Shown: piece after piece, positions 1 through 6,781 of the stretch
How positions within the stretch are numbered: the stretch's first letter is position 1
Layout: the number at the start of each line of letters is the position of its first letter
NCBI GenBank assembly: GCA_903887095.1
Contig: CAISOQ010000010.1
Location: forward strand, 1-7,459
Source of the DNA: an uncultured Flavobacteriia bacterium
Lineage (GTDB): Bacteria > Bacteroidota > Bacteroidia > Flavobacteriales_D > Crocinitomicaceae
Length of the DNA stretch: 7,459 nt
Direction of reading: 5' to 3'
Made by a program: the position numbers and the translations under genes
Notes under the pieces: generated by a model
Databases searched by the model: none
What the model was told of the DNA's origin: nothing
What the model saw: the letters and a program-made list of their open reading frames with translations, nothing else

Positions 1-537
1 ATTTTCTGTCCCATCGGACAATGCAACTAACGCAGCAGTCCCTCTTGCAATGCCATCAGAAAAATGAGTCAGGGATGCTCCAAACCCCATTTTTTGTAAT
101 TCTTCAGCTGCTTTTTCATCTGTTTTAAACAGCAGCGAAGCGTGTGTTTCTGGATGTATGGATTCATTCCAATAATAAGCGCCTTCCTTCGAACTTTCAA
201 TTTGTGGCCGCGGATTCCTCTGTGAAGTGGACGTTGCTTTTGGCAATCCAATACTAGAATTCAATTCTATAAATGAAGGAAGTATAGTCATCCCCTCGCA
301 GTCAACAATGATTGCATTTGAAGGTATCTTTACAATTTTACCAACTTCCAGAATTTTATCTCCTTCGATGAGCAGCGTTCCATCTTCAATTGATTTTTCG
401 GGAGAAATGATTATATGTGCATTGGTAAAAGCAACATACGCTGGTTGAGATGCTCTTGATCCATTTGTTGGTTCTATTTGTGCAAATAAATATCCAGTGA
501 TAACGAGGGCAAGTAAGGTTAAAAATGATCGGATCAT
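1..537 (-). CDS. Exported amidohydrolase-like protein, N-terminal part (cut by window edge)
   Basis: The frame starts at an ATG at 537 and stays open for 179 codons to base 1, so the rest of the gene lies outside the window. Residues 1-19 form a signal peptide (basic MIR, hydrophobic core, ending LFA before Q20), which predicts export to the periplasm or beyond. Residues 35-90 match the N-terminal beta-sandwich of the amidohydrolase superfamily: a string like AFTNAHI, then EDGTLLIEGDKILEVG, then VDCEG and the ILPSFIE turn. In active members that turn runs into the metal-binding HxH. Here the corresponding residues are N93-S94-S95, so the motif is absent. Residues 116-123 (GAYYWNES) and 155-170 (FSDGIARGTAALVAL) recall a group of large Bacteroidota amidohydrolase paralogues of roughly 1000 residues; that comparison is from memory. 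The substrate is unknown, and activity cannot be judged without the C-terminal part. The gene is divergent from the cytochrome operon. Confidence 0.82.
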   Translation of the reverse strand, partial: MIRSFLTLLALVITGYLFAQIEPTNGSRASQPAYVAFTNAHIIISPEKSIEDGTLLIEGDKILEVGKIVKIPSNAIIVDCEGMTILPSFIELNSSIGLPKATSTSQRNPRPQIESSKEGAYYWNESIHPETHASLLFKTDEKAAEELQKMGFGASLTHFSDGIARGTAALVALSDGTEN

Positions 538-590
538 TCTGACTTTAATTTTATAAAGGTGTAAATTTAAGGAAAATGCAATCCTGCTCC

Positions 591-623
591 TTCGAGAATA
601 ACACTTTCTTTTATTTACTTTTG
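591..623 (+). promoter_or_regulatory. Candidate Bacteroidota-type promoter for the cytochrome/hflX operon
   Basis: TACTTTTG at 616-623 matches the Bacteroidota -7 consensus TAnnTTTG exactly. It lies 18 bases before the ATG at 642. TTCG at 591-594, 21 bases upstream, is a one-mismatch candidate for the -33 TTTG element at acceptable spacing. A start about 6-8 bases downstream of 623 would give a very short leader. The region between the -7 box and the ATG is A-rich with no GGAGG-like site, which is normal in this phylum. This is a motif match only. Confidence 0.45.
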
Positions 624-641
624 TAAAAAAATAAGAAAATT

Positions 642-1076
642 ATGTACCAAGCTATTTTACATACGCATTCTGGATTACGATGGATCGTTTTGATTCTAAT
701 CGTAGCAGCTATTTTTAACGCATTGACTGCAAAAGGTAGAACAGAATATTCCAAGAAAGACCGATTACTGAATTTGTTTGCGATGGTTTCGATGCATTTG
801 CAAGTAGTGATCGGTGTGATACTTTCATTTACAACTGAGAGGGTTATTTACCATGAAGGATGGATGAAGTCGAGCGCATCAAGATTTTTTGGAATGGAAC
901 ACATTTTAATGATGCTAATTGCTGCAGTTGTATTAACAATCGGTCGCAAAAAAGCTGAAAAATCAGATGATCTTGCTAAGCGAAACAAAACAATTGTGTT
1001 GTGGTACTCCATTGGGCTCATTATAATTCTTGCGGCTATTCCTTGGCCTTTCCGTTTCGGTAATGGTTGGTTTTAA
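642..1076 (+). CDS. Small four-helix cytochrome b-like membrane protein
   Basis: The 144-residue product is mostly hydrophobic, with four predicted membrane helices near residues 14-30, 43-63, 84-101 and 117-133. Histidines stand at or near helix ends: H7 and H9 in HTHSGLRW, H52 in SMHLQ and H87 in GMEH. This pattern fits axial heme ligands, and similar short Bacteroidota proteins are usually annotated as cytochrome B. The protein ends in a PWPF turn and an aromatic tail (GWF). It is expected in the inner membrane, with a role in electron transfer that is inferred only. The next gene, a cytochrome c lipoprotein, overlaps its 3' end by 14 bases, which supports a shared transcript and a possible redox partnership. 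ATG 642 is chosen because it starts just before the conserved histidine segment and has an A-rich upstream region. Heme binding is unproven. Confidence 0.75.
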   Translation: MYQAILHTHSGLRWIVLILIVAAIFNALTAKGRTEYSKKDRLLNLFAMVSMHLQVVIGVILSFTTERVIYHEGWMKSSASRFFGMEHILMMLIAAVVLTIGRKKAEKSDDLAKRNKTIVLWYSIGLIIILAAIPWPFRFGNGWF

Positions 1077-1401
1077 TAAAATTTTATTCTTTAGCAGTTC
1101 TCTTTTTTTGTTCTCTTGTTCATCGAACGATTCGCTGAAAGAAAACAATGGATTGGTTGAAAATGAGGTCAATTTAAGCGGTAAAGAGCTGTATCTTCAG
1201 CAATGTGCTATTTGTCACGGTGAAGATGGTAAACTTGGCGCTTCAGGAGCCAAAGATTTAAGTATTTCAAAATTGGATGCAAAGGGCACAAAAACAATCA
1301 TCTTGAATGGTAAAAATGGAATGCCTCCAATGCGAGAATTATTGGAATCAGAAGAAAATGTGTTGAAAGTAATAGAACACATTCAAAAACTTAAAGAATA
1401 A
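1063..1401 (+). CDS. Cytochrome c lipoprotein (single heme)
   Basis: The product is a 112-residue monoheme c-type cytochrome. Residues 1-18 form a lipoprotein signal peptide with lipobox LFSC, so C19 would be lipidated and the protein anchored to the envelope. A short polar linker (20-38) leads to the cytochrome domain at 39-112. The heme site is C48-A-I-C51-H52 in YLQQCAICHGEDG, and M87 or M90 in GMPPM is the likely sixth ligand. A longer reading from a TTG at 1030 exists, but it would put 11 extra residues before the lipoprotein signal. ATG 1063 gives a clean signal peptide and is preferred. The start lies inside the end of the cytochrome b-like gene, and the stop is followed at once by the hflX ATG. 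It probably passes electrons to or from the upstream membrane protein or a terminal oxidase; the partner is inferred. Confidence 0.88.
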   Translation: MVGFNKILFFSSSLFLFSCSSNDSLKENNGLVENEVNLSGKELYLQQCAICHGEDGKLGASGAKDLSISKLDAKGTKTIILNGKNGMPPMRELLESEENVLKVIEHIQKLKE

Positions 1402-2580
1402 ATGCAAGGTCACGTTACGGTTGATGCAATAGAGGAGAGTTGTGTACTTGTCGGTGTGATTACTCCTGAGATCAGAGAAGAAACAGCCAATGAGTACTTG
1501 GACGAGCTGGAATTTCTTGCTGAAACAGCAGGGGCTGTCACGCATCACAAATTCCTGCAAAAGCTTCCAATGCCAAATCCCAGAACATTTGTTGGTACCG
1601 GAAAGCTGGAAGAAATCAAGGTGTACATTAAGGAGCACGAAGTCGAATTGGTTATTTTCGATGATGAGTTGTCGCCTTCGCAATTGAGAAATATTGAACG
1701 AGAATTAGAGTGTAAAATCCTTGATAGAAACATTCTTATTTTAGATATTTTCGCTAGTAGAGCAAGAACATCGCATGCGAAAACGCAGGTAGAGTTAGCG
1801 CAGTTGCAATACATGCTGCCGCGACTGACACGTATGTGGACACACCTTGAAAGGCAAAAAGGAGGAATTGGGTTGCGTGGACCGGGAGAATCCCAGATTG
1901 AAACGGATCGCAGGATAATTCAAACCAGAATTGCCTTGATGAAAGAAAAACTCAAGGAAATCGACAAGCAAATGGCTGTCCAGCGAGGGAATCGCGGTCA
2001 GTTGGTTCGTGTTTCTCTTGTGGGATATACCAATGTTGGGAAATCGACCTTGATGAATTTGCTCTCAAAATCGGAAGTGTTTGCAGAAAATAAATTGTTC
2101 GCCACACTTGACACCACAGTTCGAAAAGTTGTCATTGATAACTTGCCATTTTTATTGACTGATACCGTAGGGTTCATTCGAAAATTACCACATCAACTCG
2201 TGGAATCATTTAAGTCTACGTTGGATGAGGTGCGCGAAGCTGATTTACTGGTGCACGTGCTGGATATTTCACATCCCAACTTTGAAGATCATTACGAAGT
2301 GGTGAATGAGACGTTGCAGGAATTAGAAAAAACAGAAAAACCAGTCATTCTAGTTTTCAATAAAATCGATGCCTATCAGCCATTGGATGACGAAGGAAAT
2401 CCTGCAAGAGTCGATGTTATGGAGCTCAAAAAAACCTGGATGTCGAAATTGAATAACACAAAATGCGTCTTTATTTCGGCTCAAGACAAGGAAAACATTG
2501 ATGAGCTAAAACAAGTCATTTATGATGAGGTACACCGGATTTTTAAAATCAGGTATCCGTACAACAATTTCCTTTATTAA
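1402..2580 (+). CDS. hflX: Ribosome-associated GTPase HflX
   Basis: The 392-residue protein has the full HflX layout. An N-terminal HflX domain (about 15-130) contains the FVGTGKLEEI segment. A coiled-coil linker (about 130-200) carries the family signature GGIGLRGPGESQIETD at 154-169. The C-terminal GTPase domain has G1 GYTNVGKS (208-215), G2 around TLDTTVRK, G3 DTVG (254-257), G4 NKID (320-323) and a G5-like ISAQ. HflX binds the 50S subunit, and in studied bacteria it splits or rescues stalled 70S ribosomes under stress such as heat. It acts in the cytoplasm. Its length is normal for the family, and all nucleotide-binding motifs are intact. The ATG follows the preceding TAA with no gap, so translation is probably coupled to the cytochrome c gene. 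The stop lies 7 bases from the stop of the convergent surface-protein gene, with no evident hairpin terminator between them. Confidence 0.97.
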   Translation: MQGHVTVDAIEESCVLVGVITPEIREETANEYLDELEFLAETAGAVTHHKFLQKLPMPNPRTFVGTGKLEEIKVYIKEHEVELVIFDDELSPSQLRNIERELECKILDRNILILDIFASRARTSHAKTQVELAQLQYMLPRLTRMWTHLERQKGGIGLRGPGESQIETDRRIIQTRIALMKEKLKEIDKQMAVQRGNRGQLVRVSLVGYTNVGKSTLMNLLSKSEVFAENKLFATLDTTVRKVVIDNLPFLLTDTVGFIRKLPHQLVESFKSTLDEVREADLLVHVLDISHPNFEDHYEVVNETLQELEKTEKPVILVFNKIDAYQPLDDEGNPARVDVMELKKTWMSKLNNTKCVFISAQDKENIDELKQVIYDEVHRIFKIRYPYNNFLY

Positions 2581-2587
2581 GCTGTTC

Positions 2588-4777
2588 TTATCTGAATAGT
2601 TGAACAAAACCGTGTCCCTCTAGTTCTTGGTCGTTGAATCCTTTGACAAGGTATTTATAGAAATAAACACCTTCATCACACAAAACGCCATTCCCTGTCT
2701 TTCCATTCCATGCTGGATTCAAACCTGTCGATTCAAATACAACATTTCCCCATCTGTTCAGAATAACTAATTCAATGCTAGTTGCGTTTGTTGTATTTAA
2801 GAAAAAGAGATCGTTTGAATTGTCACCATTCGGAGAAAAAACATTTGGTGCTTCAACAGTCGGGATTGGGTATTGACAATCTCCGTTATCAATTGTTGCC
2901 AATGGGTTGTAGTTCAAAGCATTTGGATCTGTGCATCCACAAGAACCAACATATACAGATGCGTAGGTTGTGTCTGCACATTGCGTACCTTGTTTTGCAA
3001 CAAGCATCACTGTAACACTTGTTTCGTAAGTTTGAGATTGTGTATCAGTTGAATTGATATTGAGCGTCTGACCGTTCCCAAAATCCCAATAATAACTATC
3101 AGCATTTTCACTTGTGTTGGTCATCGTCACCTGAAGAGGTCCGCATCCATTGTCTGGCGTAACCGATAGCTGGGCATTTGGTGGATTGAGAATATCTACA
3201 AATACGCTGTCATTTTCAACACAGATGTTATCTTGAATTGTAAAATAATACCAACCAGAAGATAGATTTTCCCATACAGTTGCATCTATGAAATTTGAAT
3301 TATTAGGTCCTGGCCCTGTCCACATGTTCAAGGGAACGCCAGTAGCACCGCTTGTTAGAGCTGAAACATATCCTGTTGGTTCACAAGTTGATGGTCCAGA
3401 CAATAAGGTGTCAATTTTTAAAGTTTGAGCAATTTCAACTGTTAATGTGTCGGTATAAGTGTTATTGCATTGGTCAGTCATTGTCACATAATAATCCACT
3501 GAACCAAATAAATCTCCAGAAACATATACGGGACTACCTGTTGCACCATTGCTCCAGGTAAGCGTGATATCTCCAACGCCTCCTGATGGAATTGCAGTAA
3601 CAAGTACTGAATCATCTTTACATTGAATAATGGTGTCTTGTTCAAGAATACTTAATGTGGGTTCGTCCAGGATCCAGACTGAACCAGTTGAAACAACAGT
3701 GTCGCCGCATGCATTCAGAGCATAAGCGGTAATCGTTATTAGCTCTGGGCCTTCGTTTATACCATCGTCTGTAGGGTTGATAGTTAAAATGACGCTGTCT
3801 TCTCCGACCTGAAAGGTTACGGGACTGGTGATCGTATTGTAGTCAGTGCCAATTGTTGCATTACCAGCTACATCAAATTCAACATTTAAAAGAGCATCTG
3901 TTTGCCAGCTGGGGCGCGTAAAAATAAAATCGGCGCTTGAGCAACCTTCGTATATAGCAGTGTCTCCAGATACGGTTGCAACGGCTATATCAACACCAGA
4001 GGATGAGAAACTTCCTCCTTCTAAAAATACACCCGTATCAAGGTAATCGTCTTGACAATCAGCTACAGCAAATTTGAAATGATACGACTGGCCGCATGTA
4101 ACGGCAAATTTTATCGCAATTGGTGTGGTAAATCCATTGAATGAATGTCCAGATGGATTTCCTATATAATATTCTGAGTTAAATCCTGGATGAATTGTTG
4201 AGATTGTTATCGGTTCGCTTGTCCCCGGAACTAATGCAAGATTCTCCACATTGTATGCGCCACCTGCAGGATTTGGCCCCGATAAATAGAAGCCAAAAGC
4301 GTCATTAAAAACGGTGTTGACATAGGTGAGGTATTCTTCAGAAGCAAATACAAAATTAAAGTTGACACTGTCTCCTGATGGGATAAAATCAAATTCTAAT
4401 ACAGCTGCATCATTGGTTGAAGTTATCGAACCCGCTGCAGGATTTGAAGTAACGGATTGGGCAGTTGCCAAAAGATCAGCATCCCCTGGACCATTGAATT
4501 GGCCCGTATTAGGCTCATTTGGTGGGACAATATCTGTTACGTAACCAGAAGACATCACCACGCCAAAAGGTAATCCTATGTTCGACCCGCTTCCATTAAA
4601 ATAGGCAATTTGACCATTGTTTCCGGTAAAAGTAACATTGGAAACACTCACACCGCTACCCACAAGGTAATTCGTTACCAATTGAGCGGGAGTAAAAGCA
4701 TTATTGACAACTATTTGACCAAAAGCGGCTTGGATTGCAAATGTCAGAGTAAAAAGTGCTGTTTTAAAAATCTTCAT
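2588..4777 (-). CDS. Type IX-secreted multidomain surface protein (choice-of-anchor L, PKD, gliding-motility C-terminal domain)
   Basis: The 729-residue protein is built for export. A Sec signal peptide (1-20, ending AFG before Q21) is followed by a choice-of-anchor L domain (about 22-255), recognised by FTPAQLVTNYL, GLPFGVVMSSG and the FASEEY segment at 144-149. A Calx-beta-like domain follows (about 260-375, with TDDGINEGPE). Next come Ig-like regions (about 376-530) with paired cysteines and WSNGATG, then a PKD domain (about 532-612) with YYWDFGNG. A single cysteine-bounded GCTDPNALNYNP motif spans 614-634. The end is a type B type IX sorting domain (about 642-729): FSPNGDNSND at 647-656, then ILNRWGNVVFES, WNG and GVYFYKY. 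Such domains direct transport across the outer membrane and attachment or release at the surface. Its ligand is unknown; adhesion is a guess. It appears to be a single-gene unit, divergent from the dipeptidase and convergent with hflX. Confidence 0.93.
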   Translation of the reverse strand: MKIFKTALFTLTFAIQAAFGQIVVNNAFTPAQLVTNYLVGSGVSVSNVTFTGNNGQIAYFNGSGSNIGLPFGVVMSSGYVTDIVPPNEPNTGQFNGPGDADLLATAQSVTSNPAAGSITSTNDAAVLEFDFIPSGDSVNFNFVFASEEYLTYVNTVFNDAFGFYLSGPNPAGGAYNVENLALVPGTSEPITISTIHPGFNSEYYIGNPSGHSFNGFTTPIAIKFAVTCGQSYHFKFAVADCQDDYLDTGVFLEGGSFSSSGVDIAVATVSGDTAIYEGCSSADFIFTRPSWQTDALLNVEFDVAGNATIGTDYNTITSPVTFQVGEDSVILTINPTDDGINEGPELITITAYALNACGDTVVSTGSVWILDEPTLSILEQDTIIQCKDDSVLVTAIPSGGVGDITLTWSNGATGSPVYVSGDLFGSVDYYVTMTDQCNNTYTDTLTVEIAQTLKIDTLLSGPSTCEPTGYVSALTSGATGVPLNMWTGPGPNNSNFIDATVWENLSSGWYYFTIQDNICVENDSVFVDILNPPNAQLSVTPDNGCGPLQVTMTNTSENADSYYWDFGNGQTLNINSTDTQSQTYETSVTVMLVAKQGTQCADTTYASVYVGSCGCTDPNALNYNPLATIDNGDCQYPIPTVEAPNVFSPNGDNSNDLFFLNTTNATSIELVILNRWGNVVFESTGLNPAWNGKTGNGVLCDEGVYFYKYLVKGFNDQELEGHGFVQLFR

Positions 4778-4789
4778 CGTTGAGATATC

Positions 4790-4797
4790 TATATTTG
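4790..4797 (+). promoter_or_regulatory. Candidate -7 promoter box for the dipeptidase operon
   Basis: TATATTTG matches the Bacteroidota TAnnTTTG consensus exactly and faces the M20 dipeptidase gene. It would give a leader of roughly 110 bases to the ATG at 4914. No good TTTG -33 element is seen at the usual distance; a TTTT at 4762-4765 is the nearest. The box partly overlaps an 8-base palindrome, AGATATCT, at 4783-4790. In an AT-rich gap such matches can arise by chance, so support is weak. Confidence 0.3.
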
Positions 4798-4913
4798 AAA
4801 GACTACCGTGGTATCAAATTGGTTGCACGAAAATCGATAAAAAAGTGCCATTATCCTATTTTTTTAATGAAATATTACCAATTTTGAATGCGTTTAAAAC
4901 AATCTTTCACAGA

Positions 4914-6302
4914 ATGACTGGATCACAAAATTTTATCAAAGAAAATAAAGAACGATTTTTAAAAGAATTAATGGATTTATTGCGAATACCGTCTGTATCA
5001 GCGGATCCACATTTTTCTAAGGATGTTCATGCAACAGCTGAACTAGTTGCTACTCACTTGCGTTCGATTGGGATAGATCAGGTAGAAATATGCGAAACCA
5101 AAGGCTATCCAATCGTTTACGGAGAAAAAGTGGTGGATACGAAATTGCCAACTGTTTTGGTCTATGGACATTACGATGTGCAGCCAGCTGATCCAATTGA
5201 TTTATGGACATCACCGCCTTTTGAGCCTGTTATACAAAAAACGGAGATTCATCCTGAAGGAGCAATTTTTGCACGAGGAGCATGTGATGACAAAGGCCAG
5301 ATGTTTATGCATGTAAAGGCCGTTGAAGCAATGATTAAATCAAATGAACTTCCTTGTAATGTGAAGTTTATGATTGAAGGTGAAGAGGAAGTTGGAAGTG
5401 AAAATCTGGGGATTTTTGTGAAAGAAAATGTTGAGAAATTGAAAGCTGACATCATTTTGGTTTCAGATACTGGAATGCTGGCAAATGATGTTCCGTCGAT
5501 TACCACAGGTCTGCGCGGATTGAGTTATGTGGAAGTTGAAGTAACTGGTCCTAATCGTGATTTGCATTCAGGTTTGTATGGCGGCTGTGTTGCGAATCCA
5601 ATCAATATTTTAGCAAAAATGATTGCTTCATTGCATGATGAAAATAACCACATTACAATTCCTGGTTTTTATGATAAAGTTGTTGAATTGTCGGACGAGG
5701 AGCGCGCTGAAATGGCAAAAGCACCTTTTTCTCATGCCAACTATTGCAAGGCCTTGGATATTGCTGATGTAATGGGTGAGAATGGTTATTCAACACCTGA
5801 AAGAGGTTCTATTCGTCCAACACTTGACGTCAATGGAATTTGGGGTGGATACACTGGGGAAGGCGCTAAAACGGTCATTGCATCAAAAGCGTATGCTAAA
5901 ATTTCCATGCGTTTAGTGCCAGATCAAGATCCTGTTGAAATTACAGAACTCTTTCAAAAACATTTTGAATCCATCGGACCAGCGGGTGTGAAAGTGAAAG
6001 TGACTCCTCACCATGGCGGTGAAGCGGCTGTCACACCTATTGATTCAATCGGATACAAGGCTGCCTCGTTGGCGTATGAAAAAACGTTTGGAGTGAAAGC
6101 AATTCCGGTGAGAAGTGGTGGCAGTATTCCAATTGTTGCGATGTTCGAAAAGGTACTTGGATTAAAAACAATCTTAATGGGGTTCGGATTGGACAGCGAT
6201 GCAATTCATTCGCCAAACGAGCATTTTGGTTTGTTTAACTATTACCGTGGAATTGAAACGATACCTTATTTCTACAAGAATTTTACTGAACTTTCAAAAT
6301 AG
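4914..6302 (+). CDS. M20 family metallodipeptidase
   Basis: The 462-residue protein belongs to the M20 zinc peptidases, of the carnosinase/CNDP2-like dipeptidase type. The two-metal centre is complete: H86 in YGHYDVQ, bridging D125 in GACDDKGQ, catalytic E158 and ligand E159 in EGEEEVGS, D185 in SDTGM and H432 in DAIHSPNEHF. H218 in LHSGLYGG, inside the lid/dimerisation domain (about 200-330), matches the substrate-contacting histidine of the family. It has no signal peptide and should act in the cytoplasm, cleaving dipeptides or similar small amide substrates. A GTG at 4845 in the same frame would add 23 residues with no family resemblance, so ATG 4914 is preferred; from there NFIKENKERFLKEL begins the usual helix before LLRIPSVSADP. 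A lipoprotein gene follows after 5 bases, so the two are probably co-transcribed. Exact substrate preference cannot be read from the sequence. Confidence 0.94.
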   Translation: MTGSQNFIKENKERFLKELMDLLRIPSVSADPHFSKDVHATAELVATHLRSIGIDQVEICETKGYPIVYGEKVVDTKLPTVLVYGHYDVQPADPIDLWTSPPFEPVIQKTEIHPEGAIFARGACDDKGQMFMHVKAVEAMIKSNELPCNVKFMIEGEEEVGSENLGIFVKENVEKLKADIILVSDTGMLANDVPSITTGLRGLSYVEVEVTGPNRDLHSGLYGGCVANPINILAKMIASLHDENNHITIPGFYDKVVELSDEERAEMAKAPFSHANYCKALDIADVMGENGYSTPERGSIRPTLDVNGIWGGYTGEGAKTVIASKAYAKISMRLVPDQDPVEITELFQKHFESIGPAGVKVKVTPHHGGEAAVTPIDSIGYKAASLAYEKTFGVKAIPVRSGGSIPIVAMFEKVLGLKTILMGFGLDSDAIHSPNEHFGLFNYYRGIETIPYFYKNFTELSK

Positions 6303-6307
6303 AATGA

Positions 6308-6781
6308 ATGTATAGGATTCTTGCTTTTTGTTTTGTATTTTTTTTGATTCTAACGTCTTGTGCGTCTTTTAAAAATCCTGAATTCAGAAAATCAGAAGGC
6401 GTGAAATTTATCAAAATGGATAACCGCGAATTGAGTTTTGAGGTGGATGCCATTCTGTATAATCCGAACAAATTTTCCCTAAAAGTTAAACCCTCTCATG
6501 TTGATGTTTTTGTTGAAGATCAAAAAATGGGGGTGGTTTACTTGACCAACAAAATAAAGCTTCATCGTTTGAAAGAAGAAAACCTTCATTTTGAAATGAA
6601 AGCGGCACTGGAGGATGGCGCCATGCTGACTGCCTTTCGTTACATGAATCGGGATTCAGTTTCAATTCATTTGATGGGCAAAGTGAAGGGTGGAATTTGG
6701 TTTGTTTCCAAGAAAGTAAAAATAGACGAAACCATAAAAATACCGGGTAAATCACTCAAGTTTGGAATGGGTGGAAATTGA
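6308..6781 (+). CDS. LEA14/WHy-type lipoprotein
   Basis: The 157-residue product begins with a lipoprotein signal peptide (1-17) ending in lipobox LTSC, with C18 as the lipidated residue. The rest is one beta-rich domain (about 30-150) resembling the LEA type 2 (WHy) fold: an alternating strand with SFEVDAILYNPNKFSLKV, where the NPN turn is typical, then VDVFVEDQKMG and a C-terminal KVKIDETIKIP strand. Proteins of this type are common in Bacteroidota, and their function in bacteria is poorly known; a stress or desiccation role is suggested only by plant relatives. ATG 6308 is used because an ATG at 6304 is in a frame that stops after three codons. The gene follows the dipeptidase stop by 5 bases. 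Its TGA ends at 6781, directly beside the stop of the convergent alanine racemase gene. Confidence 0.8.
   Translation: MYRILAFCFVFFLILTSCASFKNPEFRKSEGVKFIKMDNRELSFEVDAILYNPNKFSLKVKPSHVDVFVEDQKMGVVYLTNKIKLHRLKEENLHFEMKAALEDGAMLTAFRYMNRDSVSIHLMGKVKGGIWFVSKKVKIDETIKIPGKSLKFGMGGN

Noticed and set aside
69..251. Open frame of 60 codons on the minus strand
   Set aside because: It lies in a different frame inside the amidohydrolase gene, whose own frame is open from 537 to base 1 with a signal peptide and recognisable motifs. The short frame shows no family features.
1348..1814. Two minus-strand open frames opposite the start of hflX
   Set aside because: They are antisense shadows of the strongly conserved HflX coding frame, and their products have no recognisable domains.
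2581..2610. Possible terminator hairpin between hflX and the surface protein
   Set aside because: Only a 4-base GTTC/GAAC pairing with a long loop is visible, and there is no T-run, so it does not support a terminator.
4845..4913. N-terminal extension of the dipeptidase from a GTG
   Set aside because: The extra 23 residues resemble neither M20 proteins nor a proper signal peptide, and an ATG at 4914 starts exactly where family similarity begins.
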